NCBI RefSeq assembly: GCF_001514125.1
Contig: NZ_KQ948552.1
Coordinates: 485,401-549,400, forward strand
Origin: Streptomyces longwoodensis
Lineage (GTDB): Bacteria > Actinomycetota > Actinomycetes > Streptomycetales > Streptomycetaceae
Reading direction: 5' to 3'
Length of the DNA stretch: 64,000 bases
The translations under genes and the position numbers were made by a program. How positions within the stretch are numbered: position 1 is the stretch's first letter; each line of letters starts with the position of its first letter. The notes beneath the pieces were generated by a model. It ran no database searches, was not told where the DNA came from, and worked only from the letters and a program-made list of their open reading frames with translations. This document shows positions 34,831-42,934 of the stretch, one piece after another.

Positions 34831-35763
34831 ATGGACACCATGCGTGACCGCTTCGCCCCCGCCGTCTCCCGGATGCTCGACGAGGACCCCCGGGTCGCCG
34901 TCGTGGTCGCCGAGATCGGCGCCGCCGCCCTGGACGGGGCACGCGCCCGCCATCCCGACCGGGTGATCAACGTGGGCATCCGCGAGCAGCTGCTGATCGG
35001 CGCGGGCGCCGGGCTGGCGCTCACCGGGATGCGGCCCGTCGTGCACACGTTCGCCAGCTTCCTCGTCGAGCGGCCCTTCGAGCAGGTCAAGCTCGACCTC
35101 GGCCACCAGGACGCGGGCGCGGTGCTGGTCAGCGCCGCCGCGTCCTTCGACTGGCCGGCCGGCGGCTTCACGCACATGGCACCCGGGGACGTGGCCCTGC
35201 TGGACACGCTCGACGGCTGGACCGTGCACGTGCCAGGGCATCCGGACGAGGCCGAGACGCTGCTGCGGCACGCGGTGCGGCCGGGCGACCCCAGCGCCGA
35301 CGGCAAGGTGTACGTGCGGCTGTCGGTGCAGGCCAACAGCACCGCGCTGCCCGTGGACGGGGAGCGGTTCCTGGTCGTGCGCGAGGGCCGCTGCGGGGTG
35401 GTCCTCGCCGTCGGGCCGATGCTCGACGCGGTGCTCGCGGCGACGGAGGGCCTCGACGTCACGGTGCTGTACGCGACGACCGTGCGCCCCTTCGACGCCG
35501 CCGCGCTGCGTTGGTCCGCCGAGCACGCCACGGCGGACGTCGTACTGGTGGAGCCGTACCTCGCGGGCACCTCGACGGCCGCCGCGAACGACGCCCTCGC
35601 CGACGTGCCCCACCGGGTGCTGGGCCTCGGCGTCGGCCGCCGGGAGCTCCGGCGGTACGGCACCGTGGAGGAACACGTCGCCGCGCACGGCCTGGACGCG
35701 GGATCGCTGCGGGAGCGGATCGGGGCGTTCCTCGCAGGGGGGCGGGTGCCGGTGGCCGGGTGA
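34831..35763 (+). CDS. Transketolase, C-terminal subunit
   Basis: A 310-residue protein with the pyrimidine-binding and C-terminal domains of transketolase/DXS-like enzymes. It includes RVINVGIREQLLIGAGAGLA (catalytic Glu), RPVVHTFASFLVERPFEQVK and the C-domain VTVLYATTVRPFDAAAL. GAAAGG lies about 10 bases upstream of ATG 34831. With the N-terminal subunit it should form a heteromeric enzyme. Specificity is unknown; no dedicated pathway genes flank it. Confidence 0.88.
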   Translation: MDTMRDRFAPAVSRMLDEDPRVAVVVAEIGAAALDGARARHPDRVINVGIREQLLIGAGAGLALTGMRPVVHTFASFLVERPFEQVKLDLGHQDAGAVLVSAAASFDWPAGGFTHMAPGDVALLDTLDGWTVHVPGHPDEAETLLRHAVRPGDPSADGKVYVRLSVQANSTALPVDGERFLVVREGRCGVVLAVGPMLDAVLAATEGLDVTVLYATTVRPFDAAALRWSAEHATADVVLVEPYLAGTSTAAANDALADVPHRVLGLGVGRRELRRYGTVEEHVAAHGLDAGSLRERIGAFLAGGRVPVAG

Positions 35764-35792
35764 CGCCGCGGACCGGACCGACCGGTGACGGC

Positions 35793-36152
35793 TCACCGCC
35801 CGCCGGTCACGCCCAGCTCCGGATACGCCTCCAGCAGCCGCTGCGGTGCCGCCTGCCGCCAGGAGTCGGCGAGGATGTCGCGCAGCTCCGCCTCGTCGTC
35901 GAGCGCCGCCAGCCGGACCCGGACCCAGGCGAACTGGGCCTCGTGGGCGGCGATCCAGAACTTCCCCGGCTCGGCGAGCGCCAGTTCGTCGCGCTCCTCC
36001 TTGGGACAGCGCACGGCGAGGGAGGTCTCGTCCTCGGGCAGCGTGGCGAACATCTTGCCCGCCACCCGGAACGTGGGCATGTTCCAGGCGGTCTTCTCCG
36101 TCGTGTCCGGCAGGGACAGGGCGATACGGCGTACGTCTTCGGCGTCCGGCAT
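35793..36152 (-). CDS. MmcQ/YjbR family protein
   Basis: A 119-residue protein of the MmcQ/YjbR (CyaY-like fold) family, with EDVRRIALSLPDTTEKTAWNMPTFRV, broken here as LPDTTEK and WNMPTFRVAGKMFATL, and DELRDILADSWRQAAP-like end (AELRDILADSWRQA). Described as DNA-binding in some annotations, with little proof. TACGGT is 7 bases before ATG 36152, suggesting a leaderless mRNA; the longer frame to 36182 would start upstream of that promoter. Confidence 0.83.
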   Translation of the reverse strand: MPDAEDVRRIALSLPDTTEKTAWNMPTFRVAGKMFATLPEDETSLAVRCPKEERDELALAEPGKFWIAAHEAQFAWVRVRLAALDDEAELRDILADSWRQAAPQRLLEAYPELGVTGGR

Positions 36153-36182
36153 GTCCCGCACCGTAGCCCCTGCCACTGACAC

Positions 36183-36710
36183 TCACCCGCCGGCGCCCAC
36201 CAGGCGCTTGTAGTACAGGGTGGTGGGCCGCAGCACCCCGTCCGGGGCGGCCGCGTAGTCGGGGATGACCCCGGCCCGCGTCCAGCCGGCCCCGCGGTAC
36301 AGGTGCTCGGCGGGGCTGTCCGTCTCGGTGTCCAGGTGGAGCAGGGTGAACCCGTCCGCGGCGGCGGCCTCCTCGGCCACGGCCAGGAGCCGGCGTCCGA
36401 GGCCCCGGCCGCGGGCGTCCCGGTGCACCATCAGTTTGACCAGCTCGGCGCGGTGGCGGCTGTTGGGCTTGTCCGGCAGGGCGAGGCCGACCGTGCCGAC
36501 GACGCGGTCCCCGTCGTACGCGGCCCACACCGCGAGGCGTCCGTCGGCCGCGGCCGCCGCGCGCTCCGTCCACCAGGCCACGGCCCCGTCGCGGTCGAGC
36601 GGCGCGAGGAAGCCGACCGAGGCGCCGCCGGCCACCGTGTCGACCAGCAGGTCGGCCAACGCACCCACGGCGGACCGGAGTCGGTCGCCGTGCAGCCGGG
36701 TCACCCTCAC
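36183..36710 (-). CDS. GNAT family N-acetyltransferase
   Basis: A 175-residue acetyltransferase. Motif D/C region VWAAYDGDRVVGTVGLAL, acetyl-CoA loop VHRDARGRGLGRRLLAVAEEAA and motif B LHLDTETDSPAEHLYRGAGW are clear. The GTG start overlaps the stop of the upstream regulator gene as GTGA, so the two form an operon in which the XRE-cupin regulator probably controls the acetyltransferase. Substrate is unknown. Confidence 0.9.
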   Translation of the reverse strand: MRVTRLHGDRLRSAVGALADLLVDTVAGGASVGFLAPLDRDGAVAWWTERAAAAADGRLAVWAAYDGDRVVGTVGLALPDKPNSRHRAELVKLMVHRDARGRGLGRRLLAVAEEAAAADGFTLLHLDTETDSPAEHLYRGAGWTRAGVIPDYAAAPDGVLRPTTLYYKRLVGAGG

Positions 36711-37327
36711 GGCAGCACCACCGCCAGCACGTAGCGCGCCCCGGTGTCCCCGAGGCAGCGGAAACGCGTCGGGCCCCACACCCGCAGCCGCAGGCAGTCC
36801 CCCGCGTCCAAGCGGTGCTCGGTGGCGTCGGCGGTGACGGCGAGCGTCCCGTCCAGCACCCAGACGTGCTGCTCGAGCCCGGCCACGGGCGGCCGGTCGT
36901 AGGCGATGTCGGCGCCGGGGAGCAGCCGTCCCTCCACGAGTTCCCCGCGCAGCGCCGCGTGCGGCGGCGACACCGAGCGCCGTACGAAGCCGGAGGCGCG
37001 GTCCTCCCAGACCCGCTGGTCGGCGGCGCGCAGCACCGGCACCGGAGCGGAGGCGGCCTCGACCTCGCCGAGCAGCCGCGACATGGTGCGCCCGTACACG
37101 TGGCACAGGCGGTTCAGCAGGGCGGCGGTCGGGCTGGTCTCGCCCCGCTCGGCGCGCGACAGGGTGGACCGGCTCACGCCGCTGCGGTCGGCCAGCTCCT
37201 CCAGCGTCCAGCCCCGTTCGGCCCGCAACTCGGCCAGCCGGGCGGCGAGTCGGGCGTCGACGGCGTCGGGGTCCGGGTCGCTGTCGTCGTTGTCCGCGGG
37301 CGGGTCCGCGAGTTCCTCGGTTCTCAT
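36707..37327 (-). CDS. XRE-family regulator with cupin sensor domain
   Basis: A 206-residue protein. After an acidic lead (1-25) comes a helix-turn-helix (about 27-85, TLEELADRSGVSRSTLSRAERG) and a C-terminal cupin barrel (about 105-205, with GLEQHVWVLDGTLAV and LDAGDCLRL). The sensor domain should bind a small effector. TAGGTT lies 7 bases before the ATG and overlaps an inverted repeat (37326-37350), so the gene is probably leaderless and self-regulated. Confidence 0.9.
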   Translation of the reverse strand: MRTEELADPPADNDDSDPDPDAVDARLAARLAELRAERGWTLEELADRSGVSRSTLSRAERGETSPTAALLNRLCHVYGRTMSRLLGEVEAASAPVPVLRAADQRVWEDRASGFVRRSVSPPHAALRGELVEGRLLPGADIAYDRPPVAGLEQHVWVLDGTLAVTADATEHRLDAGDCLRLRVWGPTRFRCLGDTGARYVLAVVLP

Positions 37328-37350
37328 ATCCGGGAACCTATCCCTGATAT
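37326..37350 (-). promoter_or_regulatory. Inverted repeat over the XRE-cupin promoter and start
   Basis: On the minus strand ATATCAGGGA, a 5-base spacer and TCCCGGATAT form arms that match at 9 of 10 positions. The repeat spans the -10-like TAGGTT (37335-37340) and reaches the ATG, so a bound protein would block initiation. The cupin regulator itself is the obvious candidate. Confidence 0.6.
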
Positions 37351-37362
37351 GAGACGCCCGTG

Positions 37363-38286
37363 TTAACGGAAGCTCTCCGCGCGTTCCGTGCCCGCCGCCT
37401 CGCCGAGCGCGTCCAGCACCGGACGGATCAGCGGGTGGTCCTCCGCGCCGCGGCGCACGGCGGCGAAGACGCGGCGGGTCGGGGCGACGCCGTCCACCGG
37501 ACGCACGACGACGCCGGTGAGGTCCATGCCGCGCAGGGCCGAGCGCGGGACGAGGGCCACGCCGGCGTCTGCCGAGGCGAGGGCGACAACGGCGCGGAAG
37601 TCGTCCGAGGAGTGCTCCAGGCGGGGCTGGAAGCCGGCGTGCTCGCAGGCCAGGACGACGACGTCGTGACAGGGGTTGCCGGGGTAGGGGCCGATCCAGG
37701 TGTCCTTCGCCAGGTCGGCCAGGGGCACCTCGGCCAGGTCGGCCAGCCGGTGGCGCACCGGGACGACCGCGTCGAAGGGCTCGGCGTAGAGCGGGACGTG
37801 CGTGAGGCGCGGGTCGTCGGCCGGCGGCGCCCCGCGGTACTCGACGGCCACCGCGACGTCGACCTGCCGGTCCAGGACCATCGGCAGGCTGGCGTCGCCC
37901 TCGGCGTCCTGGACCCGGATGCGGATGCCGGGGGCGGTCCCGGCGAGGCGGGCGACCGCCGGGGCCACGACCAGGGCGATGCCGGTCGCGAAGGCGGCGA
38001 CCGTGACGGTCCCGGCCTGGCCCGAGCTGTAGGCGGCCAACTCGGCCTCGGCCCGCTCCAGTTGGGCGAGGACGGCGTTGGTGTGGCTGAGCAGGATCTC
38101 CCCGGCCGGGGTGAGGCGCACGCCCTTGGCGCCACGCTCGACCAGGCGGTGGCCGGTCTCCTGCTCCAGGGCGGCGAGCTGCTGGGAGACCGCGGAGGGG
38201 GTGAGGTACAGCGCGGCGGCAGCCGCGGTCACCGTACGGTGGTCGGCCACCGCACGCAGGATGTGGAGCCGCCGCGCTTCGATCAT
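37363..38286 (-). CDS. LysR family transcriptional regulator
   Basis: A 307-residue LysR-type regulator. The N-terminal winged helix has HILRAVADHRTVTAAAAAL and LTPSAVSQQLAALEQETG. The C-terminal part is a periplasmic-binding-protein-like effector domain of the GltC/ArgP-like sort. The ATG is 7 bases after GACAAT, so the transcript is probably leaderless and independent of kbl, which ends 37 bases upstream on the same strand. It may regulate tdh-kbl, but nothing in the sequence proves it. Confidence 0.9.
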   Translation of the reverse strand: MIEARRLHILRAVADHRTVTAAAAALYLTPSAVSQQLAALEQETGHRLVERGAKGVRLTPAGEILLSHTNAVLAQLERAEAELAAYSSGQAGTVTVAAFATGIALVVAPAVARLAGTAPGIRIRVQDAEGDASLPMVLDRQVDVAVAVEYRGAPPADDPRLTHVPLYAEPFDAVVPVRHRLADLAEVPLADLAKDTWIGPYPGNPCHDVVVLACEHAGFQPRLEHSSDDFRAVVALASADAGVALVPRSALRGMDLTGVVVRPVDGVAPTRRVFAAVRRGAEDHPLIRPVLDALGEAAGTERAESFR

Positions 38287-38323
38287 GCGATCGATTGTCT
38301 CAAATGCCCCCGTGTGCTCCCGC

Positions 38324-39517
<1,194 letters not shown>

Positions 39518-39570
39518 GGGGACTCCAAAGGGGTACGTCAGGGCCGGGCGAACCGGGCCACGAGAACTGG

Positions 39571-39587
39571 GGCCTGTCCGACAGGCC
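39571..39587. other. Small hairpin between tdh and kbl
   Basis: GGCCTGTC-C-GACAGGCC pairs 8 of 8 bases, immediately after the tdh coding region. It has no T-run and a 1-base loop as drawn (practically 3-5). It may tune the tdh:kbl ratio by pausing or stabilising the upstream message. Confidence 0.4.
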
Positions 39588-40615
39588 TACGCCGTCCAGT
39601 CGAGGATGATCTTGCCGCCGGTGCCGCTCGCCGCGTCGGCGAACGCCGTCTCGAAGTCGCGGTAGCCGTAGCGGCCGGTGATCACGGGGGCCAGGTCGAG
39701 GCCGCCCTCCAGCAGGACCGACATCGCGTACCAGGTCTCGAACATCTCGCGGCCGTAGATCCCCTTGAGGGTGATCATGGAGGTGACGATCCGGGCCCAG
39801 TCGACCGGGAACTCCTCCGCCGGCAGGCCCAGCATCGCGATCCGGCCGCCGTGCGTCATGTTGGCGATCATGTCGCGCAGGGCCTCGGGCCGGCCGGACA
39901 TCTCCAGGCCGACGTCGAAGCCCTCGCGCAGCCCCAGGGCGCGCTGGCCGTCGGCGATCGAGGAACCGGCGACGTTCAGGGCCAGGCTGACGCCGATCTT
40001 GCGGGCCAGCTCCAGGCGCTCCTCGCTGACGTCGGTGACGACGACGTGGCGGGCGCCCGCGTGCCGGGCCACGGCGGCGGCCATCAGGCCGATCGGTCCG
40101 GCGCCGGTGATCAGCACGTCCTCGCCGACCAGCGGGAAGGACAGCGCGGTGTGCACGGCGTTGCCGAACGGGTCGAAGATCGCGGCCACGTCGAGGTCCA
40201 CGGGGACGCGGTGCACCCACACGTTGGACGCGGGCAGTGCGACGTACTCGGCGAACGCGCCGTCGCGGCCGACGCCGAGGCCGACGGTGGCCCGGCACAG
40301 GTGGCGGCGCCCGGCCAGACAGTTGCGGCACTTGCCGCACACCAGGTGGCCCTCGCCGCTGACCCGGTCGCCGACGGCGATGTCGGTGACGTCCCGCCCG
40401 GTCTCCACGACCTCGCCGACGAACTCGTGCCCGACCACGAGCGGGGTGCGGATGGCCTGCTGCGCCCAGCCGTCCCAGGACCGGATGTGCAGGTCGGTGC
40501 CGCAGATGCCGGTGCGCAGCACCTTGATCAGTACGTCACCGGGGCCGATCTGCGGCTCCGGGACGTCCGCGAGCCAGAGCCCGGGCTCCGCCTTCTCCTT
40601 GACCAGCGCCTTCAC
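39587..40615 (-). CDS. tdh: L-threonine 3-dehydrogenase
   Basis: A 342-residue zinc medium-chain dehydrogenase that oxidises threonine to 2-amino-3-ketobutyrate with NAD. Catalytic zinc ligands are in [18 protein letters not shown] and [11 protein letters not shown]. The structural zinc cysteines are in [15 protein letters not shown]. The Rossmann motif is [12 protein letters not shown]. The GTG at 40615 is chosen for the AGGAG upstream; the open frame runs to 40753. kbl follows. Confidence 0.95.
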   Translation of the reverse strand: MKALVKEKAEPGLWLADVPEPQIGPGDVLIKVLRTGICGTDLHIRSWDGWAQQAIRTPLVVGHEFVGEVVETGRDVTDIAVGDRVSGEGHLVCGKCRNCLAGRRHLCRATVGLGVGRDGAFAEYVALPASNVWVHRVPVDLDVAAIFDPFGNAVHTALSFPLVGEDVLITGAGPIGLMAAAVARHAGARHVVVTDVSEERLELARKIGVSLALNVAGSSIADGQRALGLREGFDVGLEMSGRPEALRDMIANMTHGGRIAMLGLPAEEFPVDWARIVTSMITLKGIYGREMFETWYAMSVLLEGGLDLAPVITGRYGYRDFETAFADAASGTGGKIILDWTA

Positions 40616-40748
40616 GCGACGGCTCCTGTGGTGAGGTCCCGGGCGCGCGGGCAGGCCGAAGGAGCCCGCAGCCGGGGAGAGGGGTGGATTCGACGAGCAA
40701 TCTGCCGTACGTCCCCCACCGCGGTCCATCGAGGTTTTCTTAAACGCC

Positions 40749-40786
40749 GCCACAGCTCCGCTTCACACGGTGCCACAGCTCCGCTT
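40749..40786 (-). repeat. 15-bp direct repeat upstream of tdh
   Basis: On the minus strand AAGCGGAGCTGTGGC occurs twice (40749-40763 and 40772-40786), with a period of 23 bases. It lies next to the AT-rich stretch TTTAAGAAAACC, about 130 bases upstream of tdh and 25 bases from the end of the GAF gene. Two equal sites about two helical turns apart suggest cooperative regulator binding. Confidence 0.55.
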
Positions 40787-40810
40787 GACGCCGGCCAGGA
40801 CCGCCGGCCG

Positions 40811-41374
40811 CTACAGCGGCAGCCCGTCCCGGGCGCCCGCCTCGATGCGGGCCACCAGGTCGGCCGCCGCGGCCTTGATGGTCTCCAGGCCGGGTCTCCC
40901 CCAGGCCCGCGGCGCGAGGTCCGCGGCACCGACCGTGCCCAGCACCATGCCCGTGCTGTCGGCGAGCGGTGCCCCGAGGTAGGAGCGGACGCCGTACTCG
41001 TCGACGACCGGGTTGCACGCGAAGCGCGGGAAGTCGGCCACGTCGTCCAGGACGAGCGCCCGGCGCCGTACGACGACGTGCGGGCAGTAGCCGTAGTCGC
41101 GCGGGAGGTGGCGTCCCAGCTCGGGCTTGCCCCCGCGCGCGACGTGGGGGCCGATGTGCAGTCCCGCGAAGAACTGCCCCTGTTCGCCGATGAAGTTGAC
41201 CATCGCGTAGGGGGCGCCCGTGAGGTGGGCGACGCGGTCGGCGAAGGCGTCCAGGGCGGGCTCGGGGCGTCCGCCGAGGCCGAGCCGGCGCAGCCGGGCG
41301 GCGCGGGCGGGGGCCTCCTGGTCCTGCGGGGTGAGCAGCAGCCGCCCGGCCGGGCGGGGCGGGTCGTAGCTCAT
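40811..41374 (-). CDS. GAF-domain protein downstream of conservon
   Basis: A 187-residue protein dominated by one GAF domain (about 45-175), with APYAMVNFIGEQGQFFAGL, YGYCPHVVVRRRALVLDDV and SYLGAPLADSTGMVLGTV. GAGGGAGC precedes the ATG. It lies 91 bases downstream of the GTPase gene of the conservon on the same strand. It is likely a sensory accessory of that signalling unit, in the place where other conservons carry a cytochrome P450. Confidence 0.82.
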   Translation of the reverse strand: MSYDPPRPAGRLLLTPQDQEAPARAARLRRLGLGGRPEPALDAFADRVAHLTGAPYAMVNFIGEQGQFFAGLHIGPHVARGGKPELGRHLPRDYGYCPHVVVRRRALVLDDVADFPRFACNPVVDEYGVRSYLGAPLADSTGMVLGTVGAADLAPRAWGRPGLETIKAAAADLVARIEAGARDGLPL

Positions 41375-41465
41375 GTCCGGGCTCCCTCGGTGCGGTCGTA
41401 CGGCATGCGCGGTTCCGGGGGCGGGAGGTCGGGGGTCACCGGCACGCGCGGGCGGGGGTCGGGAG

Positions 41466-42092
41466 TCACCGGCGCGCGCCGCGGGTCGGCTCGGGCACGA
41501 CGGGCGCGTGGGCGATGAGGTGCCGGACGAGGGTGAGCAGCGTCTGCACGCCGGACGCGGAGATCCGGGCGTCGCAGCGCACGACGGGGATCGCCGGGTC
41601 GAGGTCGAGCGCGGCGCGCACCTCCTCGGGGCCGTAGCGGTGCGCGCCGTCAAACTCGTTGACGGCGACGACGAATCCGAGTCCGCGCTCCTCGAAGAAG
41701 TCGACGGCGGCGAAGCACTCCTCCAGGCGCCGGGTGTCGGCGAGGACGACCGCGCCGAGCGCGCCCTCGGACAACTCGTCCCACATGAACCAGAACCGCT
41801 CCTGTCCGGGCGTGCCGAACAGGTACAGCACGTGCCGGGGGTCGAGGGTGATGCGGCCGAAGTCCATGGCCACGGTCGTCTCGACCTTGTTCTCGATGCC
41901 GTCGAGGTTGTCGGTGGCCGCGCCGACCGTGGTGAGCAGCTCCTCCGTGCTGAGCGGCGCGATCTCGCTCACGGCGCCGACGAAGGTGGTCTTGCCGACG
42001 CCGAACCCGCCCGCGACCAGGATCTTCAGCGCGGTGGGGAACAGTTCGGGGTCGTCGTGGCCCGCGTGGTCAGAGCTGTCGTCGTAGTCCAT
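41466..42092 (-). CDS. Conservon GTP/ATP-binding protein (CvnD type)
   Basis: A 208-residue Ras-like GTPase of the Streptomyces conservon family. The P-loop GGFGVGKTT is at about 28-36. The switch region LYLFGTPGQERF replaces DxxG by GTPGQ, and NEFD stands where NKxD is usual. In studied conservons this protein cycles with the sensor-like and roadblock proteins at the membrane. Its start overlaps the DUF742 gene by 23 bases. Confidence 0.92.
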   Translation of the reverse strand: MDYDDSSDHAGHDDPELFPTALKILVAGGFGVGKTTFVGAVSEIAPLSTEELLTTVGAATDNLDGIENKVETTVAMDFGRITLDPRHVLYLFGTPGQERFWFMWDELSEGALGAVVLADTRRLEECFAAVDFFEERGLGFVVAVNEFDGAHRYGPEEVRAALDLDPAIPVVRCDARISASGVQTLLTLVRHLIAHAPVVPEPTRGARR

Positions 42093-42447
42093 CGAGCACT
42101 GCCTCCAGTAGGGCCCGGTCGGTGGGGTTGTGCTGGTACTCGGGGGGCTTGGTGGTCAGGGCGCCGCAGTCGACGAGGTCCGACAGGAGGACCTTGGTGA
42201 CCACCGCCGGGAGCTTGAGGTGGGCGGCCACCTCGGCGACCGGGACCGGTGAGCGGCACAGGTCGAGGGCCTGCGCGTGCTCGGGCCCGAGGGGGCCGGG
42301 CGGGGTGGCACCGGTGGTCCGCACCTGGGACAGCAGGTCGAGGGCCACGCTGGGCCGGGTCCGGCCGTTGCTGACCGTGAACGGGCGCACCAGCCGGCCG
42401 GCCGCCTCGTCGAGCCAGGGGCCGTCCCCGGCCGCCGCCACGCTCAA
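42070..42447 (-). CDS. DUF742 protein (CvnC type)
   Basis: A 125-residue DUF742 protein with a winged-helix-like core, including VRPFTVSNGRTRP, LDLCRSPVPVAEVAAHLKLP and VVTKVLLSDLVDCG. It is the third component of the conservon. The start is a TTG (42447) overlapping the upstream stop as TTGA with GATGAGG before it; GTG 42441 in frame is the alternative. Confidence 0.9.
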   Translation of the reverse strand: MSVAAAGDGPWLDEAAGRLVRPFTVSNGRTRPSVALDLLSQVRTTGATPPGPLGPEHAQALDLCRSPVPVAEVAAHLKLPAVVTKVLLSDLVDCGALTTKPPEYQHNPTDRALLEAVLDGLRRQL

Positions 42448-42878
42448 GACCTCATCACCGGGGGTTCGACGGCGGGCCGGCGGGGCTCGGTGGCCAGGTA
42501 GGGGCGCACGCTCTTGACGAGCATCGCCATCTCGTAGCCGAGCACGGCCGCGTCGGCCTCCCGGCCGGCCAGCACGGCCAGGCAGGTGCCGGAGCCGGCG
42601 GTGGCGACGAACAGCAGCGTCGAGTCGAGTTCGACGACGACCTGCCGCACCTCGCCGCCGTCGCCGAAGCGGACGCCGGCGCTGCGGCCCAGGGAGTACA
42701 GCCCGGAGGCCAGGGCGGCCATGTGGTCGGCGCTGTCGGGATCGAGGCCGTGGACGGACTTCACGAGGCCGTCGCAGCTCAGCAGCACCGCGCTGGCCGT
42801 GTGCGGTACGCGCTGCACGAGGCCGCCCAACAGCCAGTCGAGGTCGGATACGTGGCCGGTCGGCGCGTCGCTCGGCAT
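42444..42878 (-). CDS. Roadblock/LC7 domain protein (CvnB type)
   Basis: A 144-residue roadblock/LC7 protein, the GTPase-activating-like partner in conservons. The fold is marked by LDWLLGGLVQRVPHTASAVLLS, DHMAALASGLYSLGR and TLLFVATAGSGTCLAVLAG. ATG 42878 has AAGGAG at good spacing. ATG 42938 overlaps the sensor stop (ATGA) and is an alternative adding 20 Ser/Pro/Arg-rich residues. Confidence 0.9.
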   Translation of the reverse strand: MPSDAPTGHVSDLDWLLGGLVQRVPHTASAVLLSCDGLVKSVHGLDPDSADHMAALASGLYSLGRSAGVRFGDGGEVRQVVVELDSTLLFVATAGSGTCLAVLAGREADAAVLGYEMAMLVKSVRPYLATEPRRPAVEPPVMRS

Positions 42879-42934
42879 GGTGGATCGACTCCTTGGGGTC
42901 CGTGGGTCCGCGGAAGCGCTGGGGGGTGGGGTGG

